Shown in pieces: positions 1-7,571 of a stretch of 26,824 nt of DNA. Positions within the stretch are counted from its first letter, which is position 1; each line of letters starts with the position of its first letter. The position numbers and the translations under genes are program-made. Source of the DNA: RGIG5579 sp045544655 (GTDB lineage: Bacteria; Bacillota; Clostridia; Oscillospirales; SIG627); the NCBI GenBank assembly GCA_045544655.1, contig JAZPZL010000152.1, positions 1 to 26,824 on the forward strand, read 5' to 3'. The notes under the pieces are model-generated. The model made no database searches. It worked only from the letters and a program-made list of their open reading frames with translations, and was not told the origin of the DNA.

Positions 1-2095
1 CGCCGACTGCGGCGTGGATCACCTTCACCTTTACTTCCTCGCAGGAAAGCTTTTCCAGAGAAGCCTTAACAGCCTCTGCACTGCCCTGCACGTCTGCTTT
101 TACGATGATATTCAGGCTCTGAACGCCCTCCTTCATCTGATTGAAGAAGTCCTCCAGGCTGACCTTTGCATTGGCGCGGAATTCCTCTTCCTTTTGCTTA
201 TCCTTTCTCTGATCCGCAAGCTCTCTTGCCATCTTCTCATCCTTAACGGCGTTGAAGATATCGCCTGCGCCGGGAACCTGGTCAAGACCGAGGATTTCCA
301 CGGGAACGGAGGGACCTGCAGTCTTCAGCTGTCTGCCCTTATCGTCCGTCATGGCACGAACGCGTCCTACGGCACCGCCTGCAATGATCACGTCACCTAC
401 GTGGAGGGTACCGTTCTGTACCAGAACCGTGGCAACGGGACCTCTGCCCTTATCCAGCTTCGCCTCAATGACCGCACCCTTCGCCTCGCGGTTGGGGTTG
501 GCCTTCAGGTCTGCCATTTCGGCAACCAGAAGAACGTTCTCCAGAAGATCGGGAATACCCTTCTTGGTCAAAGCGGAAACGGGAACGCAAATTACGTCGC
601 CACCCCATTCCTCGGGTACCAGATCGTATTTGGTCAATTCCTGCTTGATGGAATCGGGATTTGCACCGGGCTTATCCATTTTGTTGATGGCGACGATGAT
701 GGAAACTCCCGCCGCCTTGGCGTGGTTGATCGCCTCTACGGTCTGGGGCATAATACCGTCGTCAGCCGCTACAACGAGAATGGCAATATCGGTAAGCTGT
801 GCGCCGCGGGCACGCATTGCGGTAAATGCGGCGTGACCGGGAGTATCCAGAAAGGTGATAGGCTTGCCCTCCACCTCGATGCGGTATGCACCGATGTGCT
901 GGGTAATACCGCCTGCCTCACCTGCGGTAACGTTGGCGTGACGAATAGCATCCAAAATGGAGGTCTTACCGTGGTCAACGTGACCCATAACGACGACAAC
1001 GGGGCTTCTGTCTACCAGATCCTCGGAGGTGTCGGTGTGCTCGTCGATCAGCTTTTCTTCAATGGTAACTACCTTCAGCGGAACGGCTTCACTGCCGAAT
1101 TCATCCGCTACGAGGGCGGCGGTATCAAAGTCGATGCTTTGATTTGCAGTTGCCATAGCGCCCATCATCATCAGTTTCTTCATAACCTCTGCAGTGGTAA
1201 CGCGAAGCTCCTTTGCAAGGTCGGAAACCACGATGGTTTCGGGAATGGAGATCTGCGTGGGAATGGTAGCTCTTACCACCGGCTCGTTTCCGCGCTTTTT
1301 CTTATCGTTCTTGCGAGGACGGCGGGCGGGCTGCATACGGCGACGCTGGGCGTCGGTACCAAACTCATAATTTTTCTCATCGTACTTAGACAGATCGATA
1401 TCCACGATCTTGGTATCGATGATGCGGGTCTCTCTTTTCTTTGCAACAAATTCGGTCCTAGGGCCGTCGAAGGTAGGAGTCTGCTGTGCGGAGGGAGCAC
1501 GCTTATCTCCTCTTTCTTCACGTTTCTTCTCTTTCTTTTCAGCCTTGCCGGGACGAGCGTTTGCAAAGCGCTCTTCTCTTTCCTTCTTCTTTCTCTCGGC
1601 TTCTGCCTTGGCGTTGGCGGCGGCACGCTCGGTAGCGGCACGGCGCTCAGCGGCGCGCTTCTCCTCCAATGCCTTTCTCTCTTCTTCCGCCTTCTTCTCG
1701 GCGGCAATGCGCTCTGCTTCCGCCTTTTCTGCGGCAAGACGCTCTGCCTCTGCCTTTTCGCGGGCGATGCGCTCTGCTTCCGCCTTCTCAGCGGCAATGC
1801 GCTCTGCCTCGGCTTTTTCGGCGGCGATGCGCTCTGCTTCCGCCTTGGCGGCAGCCTCAATTTCTGCAAGCTCCGCGGAAGTGGGCTTCACCTTATATTT
1901 TCCCTCGATGTAACCGTTGATATCCTCAAGAACGTAGCGGTCCATCAAAGACTGGATGACAAAGCTCGTTTCGTCTGCATCCAGAACACCGCCGGTCTGC
2001 TTGGTCATTCCCAGATCGGCAAAGAGCGCAACCAATTCCTTTGATTTGATTTCCAGATCCTTTGCAAGTTGACTGATTTTTACTGTATCTGCCAT
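1..2095 (-). CDS. infB: Translation initiation factor IF-2 (3' end beyond window)
   Basis: IF-2 is the GTPase that brings initiator fMet-tRNA to the 30S subunit and promotes 50S joining. The ATG at 2095 follows a GGAGGG site, and the frame stays open to the window edge, so about 698 residues are visible and the C-terminal tRNA-binding part is missing. Visible in order: an IF2_N domain (about 1-50), a charged Ala/Glu/Lys/Arg linker with a 10-residue repeat (about 80-130), a second IF2_N-like domain (about 285-335), and the G domain with GHVDHGKT (371-378), DTPGH (417-421) and NKMD (471-474), followed by domain II. It is the last visible gene of the rimP operon, 19 bp after ylxQ. Identification is secure. 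Confidence 0.98.
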   Translation of the reverse strand, partial: MADTVKISQLAKDLEIKSKELVALFADLGMTKQTGGVLDADETSFVIQSLMDRYVLEDINGYIEGKYKVKPTSAELAEIEAAAKAEAERIAAEKAEAERIAAEKAEAERIAREKAEAERLAAEKAEAERIAAEKKAEEERKALEEKRAAERRAATERAAANAKAEAERKKKEREERFANARPGKAEKKEKKREERGDKRAPSAQQTPTFDGPRTEFVAKKRETRIIDTKIVDIDLSKYDEKNYEFGTDAQRRRMQPARRPRKNDKKKRGNEPVVRATIPTQISIPETIVVSDLAKELRVTTAEVMKKLMMMGAMATANQSIDFDTAALVADEFGSEAVPLKVVTIEEKLIDEHTDTSEDLVDRSPVVVVMGHVDHGKTSILDAIRHANVTAGEAGGITQHIGAYRIEVEGKPITFLDTPGHAAFTAMRARGAQLTDIAILVVAADDGIMPQTVEAINHAKAAGVSIIVAINKMDKPGANPDSIKQELTKYDLVPEEWGGDVICVPVSALTKKGIPDLLENVLLVAEMADLKANPNREAKGAVIEAKLDKGRGPVATVLVQNGTLHVGDVIIAGGAVGRVRAMTDDKGRQLKTAGPSVPVEILGLDQVPGAGDIFNAVKDEKMARELADQRKDKQKEEEFRANAKVSLEDFFNQMKEGVQSLNIIVKADVQGSAEAVKASLEKLSCEEVKVKVIHAAVG
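1711..1860 (-). repeat. Five 30-bp tandem repeats inside infB
   Basis: On the plus strand the word gctctgc recurs at 1711, 1741, 1771, 1801 and 1831, an exact 30-bp period. The repeats encode a 10-residue motif of the form EAERIAAEKA in the IF-2 linker. Synonymous drift between units shows they are not fresh duplicates. Such charged helical linkers are common in IF-2 and differ in length between strains. Confidence 0.9.
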
Positions 2096-2114
2096 AAAAT
2101 CCCTCCAAACAGCT

Positions 2115-2417
2115 TCAAAGTGAAGCCAACACTAAATTCACAAACTCCTTGGGAACGGAAACGCAAACGGCTTCCGTACTCTTCCCCACCGCGGCGGCAA
2201 GCTCTTTTTTATTCAAAGAAACGCGGTGAACGGGTACTGCCTTGTGCTGTGCCAAGGGGAGGATGCGATCCTCCGTATTCTTTGCCGCATCTGCGGCGAG
2301 AAGCACCAAAGCAGCTTTTTCTTTATGTAACTGCTCCTTCACAAGAGTAATTCCCACGGTGACCTTTCCCGCGCGTCGGCACAGTCCCAACGCACCTCTC
2401 AGCTTATCCCCCGTCAT
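2115..2417 (-). CDS. ylxQ: L7Ae-family ribosomal/RNA-binding protein YlxQ
   Basis: This 100-residue protein has the L7Ae/L30e/S12e/Gadd45 fold, a kink-turn RNA-binding family. Seen here: the N-terminal LRGALGLCRRAGKVTVG segment, typical of YlxQ (G-L-x-x-R-A-G-K), then an alternating alpha/beta body with VLLAADAAKNT. The ATG at 2417 overlaps the stop of the upstream rnpM gene by 4 bp (ATGA), so the two are translationally coupled. Position between ylxR and infB is the standard Bacillota order. Its exact RNA partner is not established from the sequence. Confidence 0.93.
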   Translation of the reverse strand: MTGDKLRGALGLCRRAGKVTVGITLVKEQLHKEKAALVLLAADAAKNTEDRILPLAQHKAVPVHRVSLNKKELAAAVGKSTEAVCVSVPKEFVNLVLASL

Positions 2418-2677
2418 TGCTCCAGCTTTTCCTCAAGCTGAGTCCAGATCTCATCGGGGATCGCCACCTTCAGATTGCGCTCGAGACGCTTTGCTTTACG
2501 CGCCTTTTGCAAGCAGCTTTTCTTAGGGCAAAGGTACACGCCACGTCCGTTTGCTTTTCCGCTTTCATCCAGAAGGATCTCTCCTTCGGGCGTGCGGATC
2601 ACACGGACAAATTCTTTTTTGCTTTTTTGCTCGTTGCAGCCCGCACAGCGGCGCAAGGGCACCTTTTTCTCCGTCAT
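2414..2677 (-). CDS. rnpM: RNase P modulator RnpM (YlxR family)
   Basis: An 87-residue basic protein of the YlxR family (DUF448). The family hallmark RRCAGC near the N-terminus and the GRGVYLC segment in the middle are both present. B. subtilis YlxR/RnpM binds the RNase P RNA and modulates its activity; that role is family knowledge, not visible here. The gene starts 2 bp after the nusA stop and overlaps ylxQ by 4 bp, so it lies in a tightly coupled operon. The family fold and Cys pairs match the usual length of 80-100 residues. Confidence 0.93.
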   Translation of the reverse strand: MTEKKVPLRRCAGCNEQKSKKEFVRVIRTPEGEILLDESGKANGRGVYLCPKKSCLQKARKAKRLERNLKVAIPDEIWTQLEEKLEQ

Positions 2678-2679
2678 CT

Positions 2680-3702
2680 TTACGCCTTGATATCGATCTT
2701 ATATCCGGTGATCTTGGCGGCAAGACGTACGTTCTGACCTTCCTTGCCGATGGCAAGAGAAAGCTGGTCGGGGGCAACCTCCACCTGACAGGTCTTATCC
2801 TCGTTTACGGAAACGGAAAGCACGGTAGCGGGAGCAAGAGATGCCGCGATAAACTCTGCGGGATCCTCGCTGTACTGGATCAGATCGATCTTTTCTCCGG
2901 GTGCTTCCTTCAGAATGGCGGCTTTTCTCATTCCCTTCACACCGATACAGCTACCGATGGGATCCACGTTCTCATCGCGGGAATAAACGGCAACCTTGGT
3001 GCGGCTGCCCGCTTCTCTGGCAATACCGTGGATGATTACGGTGCCGTCCTGAATCTCGGGAACCTCAAGCTCGAACATACGCTTGATGAAATTGGGATGG
3101 GTACGGGAAAGAACGATGATGGGATTTCTGGCTTCCTTCTTCACCTCGCACACGTACACCTTCACCTGATCGCCTACCTTAAAGCGGTCGGTGGGAAGCT
3201 GCTCTGCGCGAACGAGGGTGGCCTGGGTGTTTTCGAATTCCAGAATCACGTTACCGGTCAGTCTCTCGATGATCATAACGGTACCGGTGATGATCCCTTC
3301 CGTCTTTTTCTCGTATTCCTCGATCAATCTTCCGCGCTCTGCCTCGCGAATGCCCTGTACGATGACCTGCTTGGCGTTCTGTGCGGGAATTCTTGCGAAA
3401 TTCTTGGGCTTGAATTCATACTCCTGAACGTCGCCGATCTTAGCGCGCTTGGACTTCTTGCGTGCATCCTCCAGATTCAGCTCGCAAGTAGGATCCTGCA
3501 CTTCCTCAACTACCGTCATCAAACGGTACATTTTTACGTTGCGCTTGACGGGGTCAATGACGATGCGCACGTTGGACTCGTTGTTATTTTCTTTCTTGTA
3601 GCCTGCCAAAAGAGCCGCCTCGACTCTCTCGATCATAAACTCCTTGGGAATTCCTTTTTCCCTCTCCAATGCTTCCAGCGCGTCAAAAAACTCGTTATTC
3701 AT
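2680..3702 (-). CDS. nusA: Transcription termination/antitermination protein NusA
   Basis: NusA binds RNA polymerase and controls pausing, termination and antitermination. The 340-residue protein has the NusA N-terminal domain (about 1-125), an S1 domain (about 134-200, starting GIITGTVMIIERLTGNVILE), and two KH domains, with DPIGSCIGVKGMR in KH1 and LAIGKEGQNVRLAAKITGY in KH2. The KH1 GxxG loop reads GVKG rather than the common GPKG. It ends right after KH2 (KIDIKA), the compact form usual in Bacillota, lacking the acidic repeats of Proteobacteria. It starts 31 bp after rimP. Confidence 0.97.
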   Translation of the reverse strand: MNNEFFDALEALEREKGIPKEFMIERVEAALLAGYKKENNNESNVRIVIDPVKRNVKMYRLMTVVEEVQDPTCELNLEDARKKSKRAKIGDVQEYEFKPKNFARIPAQNAKQVIVQGIREAERGRLIEEYEKKTEGIITGTVMIIERLTGNVILEFENTQATLVRAEQLPTDRFKVGDQVKVYVCEVKKEARNPIIVLSRTHPNFIKRMFELEVPEIQDGTVIIHGIAREAGSRTKVAVYSRDENVDPIGSCIGVKGMRKAAILKEAPGEKIDLIQYSEDPAEFIAASLAPATVLSVSVNEDKTCQVEVAPDQLSLAIGKEGQNVRLAAKITGYKIDIKA

Positions 3703-3733
3703 GTTCCGGTATCCTTTCCTGTTTTCCAGAATA

Positions 3734-4216
3734 TTACATTTCTTCCACGGTGAGAACCTTTGCCACCGCGTCTTTTTTCAAAACGGTCTGAACTCCCTCG
3801 TTCTCAAGGGTAAGAGCATCCTCGTCGTATGCCGCAAGAATTCCCGTCAGGCTTTTCGTCCCGTTCATCGGCGCATACAGGCGCACGGAAACGGGTCTTC
3901 CCAAATAGAAAGCAAAGTGCTCGGGGCGATTCAGGGTGCGCTCCAGCCCTGCGGAGGAGACCTCAAGATAATACATATCCTGAATGGGATCCGCCTCGTC
4001 CAAAAGGGGGCTGAGAAGGCGGGAAACCTTTTCGCAATCGTCCAGGTCGATGGGTTTTTCCCGATCGGGATTTTCGATGGTAACAAGGAGATTGTAATCC
4101 GCTCCCTCCTTGTAATACTCCACGTCCCAAAGGAGATAACCCGCCTCCTCTACGGGAGTGCGAATCAGTTCTTCAACCGTTGTGGCAATCTTGCCGCGTC
4201 CTTTCTTCTCTGCCAA
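3734..4216 (-). CDS. rimP: Ribosome maturation factor RimP
   Basis: RimP is needed for maturation of the 30S subunit. The 160-residue protein has the N-terminal alpha/beta domain and the C-terminal SH3-like domain; the family signature is read as YYLEVSSAGLERTLNRPEHF (P replaced by A in the usual SSPGL). The start is a TTG at 4216 preceded by TGAGG seven bases upstream, a modest site. It is the first gene of the rimP-nusA-rnpM-ylxQ-infB operon, with a promoter and hairpin leader upstream. Confidence 0.95.
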   Translation of the reverse strand: MAEKKGRGKIATTVEELIRTPVEEAGYLLWDVEYYKEGADYNLLVTIENPDREKPIDLDDCEKVSRLLSPLLDEADPIQDMYYLEVSSAGLERTLNRPEHFAFYLGRPVSVRLYAPMNGTKSLTGILAAYDEDALTLENEGVQTVLKKDAVAKVLTVEEM

Positions 4217-4253
4217 ATCAAAACCTCACAAAAAATTCTTCTTACAGCAAAGC

Positions 4254-4279
4254 GAGTAGAGCGGAAATCCACTCTACTC
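4254..4279 (-). promoter_or_regulatory. Hairpin in the leader of the rimP-nusA operon
   Basis: An inverted repeat lies between the promoter and the rimP start: arms GAGTAGAG and CTCTACTC, extended inward by GGA/TCC with one C-A mismatch and a 2-base loop. On the transcribed (minus) strand this forms a hairpin near the 5' end of the mRNA. A short T run occurs about 19 bases after it, too far for a typical intrinsic terminator. It could stabilise the 5' end or regulate the operon; function is inferred only. Confidence 0.6.
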
Positions 4280-4305
4280 ACATACAACCTTATTGCTATG
4301 TACCT

Positions 4306-4334
4306 ATTCTACCACAGCTTTTTCAAAAAATCAA
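4306..4334 (-). promoter_or_regulatory. Sigma-A promoter of the rimP operon
   Basis: Reading the minus strand, TTGATT (4334-4329) is followed after exactly 17 bases by TAGAAT (4311-4306). Transcription would start near 4299, giving a leader of about 80 bases that carries the hairpin. Confidence 0.75.
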
Positions 4335-4407
4335 GAGTTTTTCAAATTTTTCCCACCTGACCCAAAAAAGAAAGAGGATTTTCGTATATTTTTCTCCTCA
4401 TATTCTA

Positions 4408-4436
4408 TTGTAACACGAGGAAAAATATGATAAAAT
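4408..4436 (+). promoter_or_regulatory. Sigma-A promoter of the lipoprotein-GDPD-ceramidase operon
   Basis: TTGTAA (4408-4413), a 17-base spacer and TAAAAT (4431-4436). The predicted start near 4443 leaves a short leader with GGAGG at 4468-4472, seven bases before the ATG at 4480. It is back to back with the rimP promoter, about 70 bp apart. Confidence 0.75.
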
Positions 4437-4479
4437 GAAAAAAATCCCCCCTTAACCAATATTTTTCGGAGGTTTTGCA

Positions 4480-5070
4480 ATGAAAATATCCATGTACAAA
4501 CGTTTGCTTTTCTGCCTGCTGGCATTTCTCGTGTGCTTCGGCTGCGTTGCCTGCAAGAGCGAACCCGCTCCCCCCACCACCGCAGAGGACGGGCTTTCCG
4601 CAAAAACCGAGGACGGTGGAATGGAGCCGTCCGACGCACTCACTTCCACCCACGAAGAAACGGAAGAGGTGATCGAGGAATTTTCCGACGACGAGCTTCT
4701 CGGCAAGGTAGGTGCCTGGCGGGGAATGTCGGAATCGGGAACCCTGCAGGAGCGTGACCAATACAAAATGATCACCGTCAAGTCCAAAAAGGATCTCGAT
4801 CCTTATCGGGAATATCTGTCCAATTTTACCGAAGAGTATGAAAAGACCATTCTCGAGGATACCGCGGGAACCTGCGTTCTCATCGAACTGACGGGAACAA
4901 CGGAGCATACCCTGTTCGGAACCTCCTCCATTCTGCAGGCGGGAAATTCCATTACCATCCTCGTTTCCTCCGACGAGGTAGAGGACGTGCTTCCCAAGTA
5001 CACCTTCTTCTTACTGCACTTCCCCGAAAAAATCTACAACGGCGAATTCATCAATATTGATTTTAATTAA
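4480..5070 (+). CDS. Predicted lipoprotein, unknown function
   Basis: A 196-residue protein with a lipoprotein signal peptide: basic start (MKISMYKR), hydrophobic stretch, and a CVAC lipobox whose Cys25 would be lipidated after cleavage. Position -3 is Cys rather than Leu, so the lipobox is slightly unusual. A low-complexity acidic linker rich in Glu, Thr and Ser (about 28-68) leads to a small folded domain (about 70-196) that I do not recognise. It would sit outside the cell, anchored to the membrane. It is first in an operon with a GDPD-fold protein and a ceramidase-like hydrolase. Confidence 0.8.
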   Translation: MKISMYKRLLFCLLAFLVCFGCVACKSEPAPPTTAEDGLSAKTEDGGMEPSDALTSTHEETEEVIEEFSDDELLGKVGAWRGMSESGTLQERDQYKMITVKSKKDLDPYREYLSNFTEEYEKTILEDTAGTCVLIELTGTTEHTLFGTSSILQAGNSITILVSSDEVEDVLPKYTFFLLHFPEKIYNGEFINIDFN

Positions 5071-5079
5071 AGTCAAGCT

Positions 5080-6207
5080 ATGTTTAGCGAATATTTCACC
5101 CTCTCCGATCTTCCCGCAAAGAAGGTCACGGAGAGTTTCACCCTTCAACTGAAAAAGGAATACGCTCCGTGTATGACGGTCACCTCCCTCGCCCGCTTTG
5201 AAGGAAACGAACCTCCCACGATCCGTTTTTTTCTGCGGTCGGAGTACGACTACGCACCCGAGAAGCCCTTGTACGGCTCTCACGTTTACAAGATCGGCAA
5301 AAAGGACGAGTGGACCCGCCAGCAGTGGCGCGTCCCCCCTATGATCCATTCCTCCGTGCATTGTGAAATACAGATCACGATTCCCGAAGGAACCGCGCTT
5401 TATCTTCAGGATCTGCACAACGCTTACGGCGAGGTGGAAAAAAGCTTTATAACGGGATTCCGCCACAACGCTCATCTGGGCTTCTCCGGAATGGCCCCGA
5501 GCAACACCATCCCCGCCTTTGAGCTGGCGGCGGAATGCGGCTTTGCCACCTGCATCTGCAATCCCAAGGAGATCGGAGACGGCTCTTTGGTCTGCATTCA
5601 CAATTCCCTGATCCAAAAGCACGCAAGAGATGAAAACGGTCAGATCCCCGAGGAACCGCGCCGCATTTATCAGATGACCCTACCCGAGCTTCGCAGGTGG
5701 GACTACGGCATCAAGAAGCACCCTCTCTACAAGGGAACCAAGATCCCCGAGCTGGAGGAATACTTTGCCATCTGCGCAAAAACGGGAATGAAGCCTATGT
5801 TCAGCGCTCACCCCGGATGCCTGAAGGACAGTGGCTGGCAAAAGGTAAAGGATCTTTTGCAAAAATACGGCTTGACCAGTCAGCTTCACGTAAAAAGCTC
5901 AAGAATTGCGGTGCTGGAAAAAGCCTTTGAATATTTCGGTGACAAAATTGACGGCTACACCCTGAACAACGAAGCTCCCGAGGAGCTTGCCGCATCCAAG
6001 CTGAAGGATGCCAACTGCCGCCTCGTAGTGGAATGGCAGGCACGCTACTATACGGAAGAGGCGGTAAAGCACATCCTGGAAATGGGCTATTCCGCAGCCG
6101 CCTATTATTTGCCCCGAGGCGAGATGAGCGTATACGAAAGGCTGATCTCCTGGGGCGTGACGGAATTCACCGAGGATCATCATATTTCTATGGGACTAAA
6201 TTGGTAA
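5080..6207 (+). CDS. GDPD/PLC-like TIM-barrel protein with lost catalytic acids
   Basis: The first ~120 of 375 residues look like a beta-rich domain. From about residue 125 the chain follows the glycerophosphodiester phosphodiesterase pattern: AHLG (131-134) at the usual AHRG, PSNT (140-143) at PENT, then DGSLVCIHN (167-175) at DGVPVVIHD. The metal-binding acids normally at E-x-D align with Ile159 and Asn161, HD has become HN (174-175), and the third acid position falls around Ala243. This suggests a binding or altered-activity protein, not an ordinary GDPD. There is no signal peptide. The ATG is only 9 bp after the lipoprotein stop and has no clear ribosome binding site, so reinitiation is likely. 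Confidence 0.7.
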   Translation: MFSEYFTLSDLPAKKVTESFTLQLKKEYAPCMTVTSLARFEGNEPPTIRFFLRSEYDYAPEKPLYGSHVYKIGKKDEWTRQQWRVPPMIHSSVHCEIQITIPEGTALYLQDLHNAYGEVEKSFITGFRHNAHLGFSGMAPSNTIPAFELAAECGFATCICNPKEIGDGSLVCIHNSLIQKHARDENGQIPEEPRRIYQMTLPELRRWDYGIKKHPLYKGTKIPELEEYFAICAKTGMKPMFSAHPGCLKDSGWQKVKDLLQKYGLTSQLHVKSSRIAVLEKAFEYFGDKIDGYTLNNEAPEELAASKLKDANCRLVVEWQARYYTEEAVKHILEMGYSAAAYYLPRGEMSVYERLISWGVTEFTEDHHISMGLNW

Positions 6208-6219
6208 AAGGAGACTCTT

Positions 6220-7527
6220 ATGTTTTACGCAGGCTTTGCAAGACTTGACGTTACCCCTACCCTTGGTTGCCCTCTGGCAGGAGCCGCCAAGGTTCGTTAT
6301 GCCGACGGGCTGCTGGATCCCCTGGAGCTGAACTGCATCGCTTTTTCCGACGGTGAGAACAAAGCGGTTCTGATCGCCGCAGACTTTCTGTACGTAATGG
6401 AAAACGCCGCCACCGAGATCCGAAATCTCATTGCGAAAAAATGTGAGATCCCCGCAGACCACGTTTTTATGCAGGGACTGCATCAGCATACCTCCCTGCG
6501 GATCGGCTGTAAGCCCCAGCTGGGCAACAACGGCTACAGCGACAAGACTTATCTGGATATGCTCTACCGCAAATACTGCGACGTGGTGACTCTGGCGCTC
6601 AGCGATCTGAAGGAAGCCACGCTTTTGCAGGGAGAAGAAGAAGCCGTTCCCCACGTTTCCTTTATCCGCCGCTATCGGATGAAAAACGGTGCCTGCAAGA
6701 CCAACCCCACCAAGGGCAATCCCGAGATCGTAGGTCCCATCGGTCAGTCGGACAACACCGTGCGTCTCCTTCGCTTCGTGCGGGAAGACGCTCCCGACAT
6801 TGCTCTGGTCAACTTCTCCTGCCACCCCGACGTGGTAGGCGGCACCAAGATCACCGCGGACTGGCCGGGCTTCGTGAGAAGATACACGGAAGCCGAGCTT
6901 GGCGTAAAATGCATTCTGGTCAACGGTGCGCAGGGCGATTCCAACCACCTGAACCCCGCCGTGATGGAGCGGGAGGGCGGTTATAAGCACGCCGCCTTTA
7001 TGGGCAGAGTCATCACCGATACGGTAAAAAGGCTTTGGGACAAGGCTCAGCCTTTGGAAACGGGCAAGATCCACGCCAAGGTGGAAATGAACTACGTCCC
7101 CACCAATACCCGTGGCATCGAGCATTTGGAAGAATACATTGAGTGGAACGCAGGGATCGGCAACGGCACCCGTGAAAAGCCCAAGGATTTTGCCTTTGCC
7201 TGCGAGATCTGGCGCGTCAGCCAGCTTCCTCGAGAAACGCTGTTTCAGAAGGTTCCCGTCGCCATTCTTGCCTTCGGCAAGGTTGCCTTCATCGGCTTCG
7301 GCGGAGAACCCTTCACCGAATACGCCACCAAGGCAAGAGAAGCGGGAGAGGGTCTTTACGTCATCACCGCTTGCCTGACCGACGGCGGTCAAGGGTATCT
7401 GCCCACCAAGGACGCTTACGACGAAGGCGGATACGAGGCAAGCAATTCCCGCTTTGATTCCTCCGTATCCGAAATCCTGCAAAAAAGCGCAGCGGACCTT
7501 TTGGCGGAATACAAAAGCACTTTATAA
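6220..7527 (+). CDS. Neutral/alkaline ceramidase-like hydrolase
   Basis: This 435-residue protein resembles the N-terminal catalytic domain of neutral/alkaline ceramidases (zinc amidases that split ceramide). Seen: an opening AGFARLDVTPTLGCPLAG, the GLHQHTS segment (86-92) at the zinc HxH site, FSCHPDVVGG (199-208) with the third His, TADWPGF, and NGAQGDSNHLNP (235-246) at the nucleophile region. No signal peptide is visible, and the length is well short of full ceramidases of about 650 residues with a C-terminal domain. The real substrate may be another amide. AAAGGAG lies six bases before the ATG; last gene of its operon. Confidence 0.82.
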   Translation: MFYAGFARLDVTPTLGCPLAGAAKVRYADGLLDPLELNCIAFSDGENKAVLIAADFLYVMENAATEIRNLIAKKCEIPADHVFMQGLHQHTSLRIGCKPQLGNNGYSDKTYLDMLYRKYCDVVTLALSDLKEATLLQGEEEAVPHVSFIRRYRMKNGACKTNPTKGNPEIVGPIGQSDNTVRLLRFVREDAPDIALVNFSCHPDVVGGTKITADWPGFVRRYTEAELGVKCILVNGAQGDSNHLNPAVMEREGGYKHAAFMGRVITDTVKRLWDKAQPLETGKIHAKVEMNYVPTNTRGIEHLEEYIEWNAGIGNGTREKPKDFAFACEIWRVSQLPRETLFQKVPVAILAFGKVAFIGFGGEPFTEYATKAREAGEGLYVITACLTDGGQGYLPTKDAYDEGGYEASNSRFDSSVSEILQKSAADLLAEYKSTL

Positions 7528-7533
7528 AAAAGC

Positions 7534-7563
7534 AAGGCAGGAGCCGTGGCTCCTGCCTTTTGT
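7534..7563. terminator. Bidirectional terminator
   Basis: GGCAGGAGCC and GGCTCCTGCC form a 10-bp stem with a 2-base loop (7536-7557), flanked by an A-rich side and TTTTGT. It lies between the stops of two convergent genes and can serve both. Confidence 0.9.
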
Positions 7564-7571
7564 ATTGGATT

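Noticed and set aside
1711..1860. Regular spacing suggesting a CRISPR array
   Set aside because: The period is 30 bp with no spacers; it is an in-frame protein repeat in infB.
14..2044. A 676-codon open frame on the plus strand
   Set aside because: It is antisense to infB, whose product has clear IF-2 domains and GTPase motifs; its translation is low-complexity Leu/Gly/Cys-rich and resembles no family.
2551..3753. A 400-codon plus-strand frame over nusA
   Set aside because: Antisense to nusA, which is certain from its S1 and KH domains.
6196..7482. A 428-codon open frame on the minus strand
   Set aside because: Antisense shadow of the ceramidase-like gene; no ribosome site and no recognisable domain.
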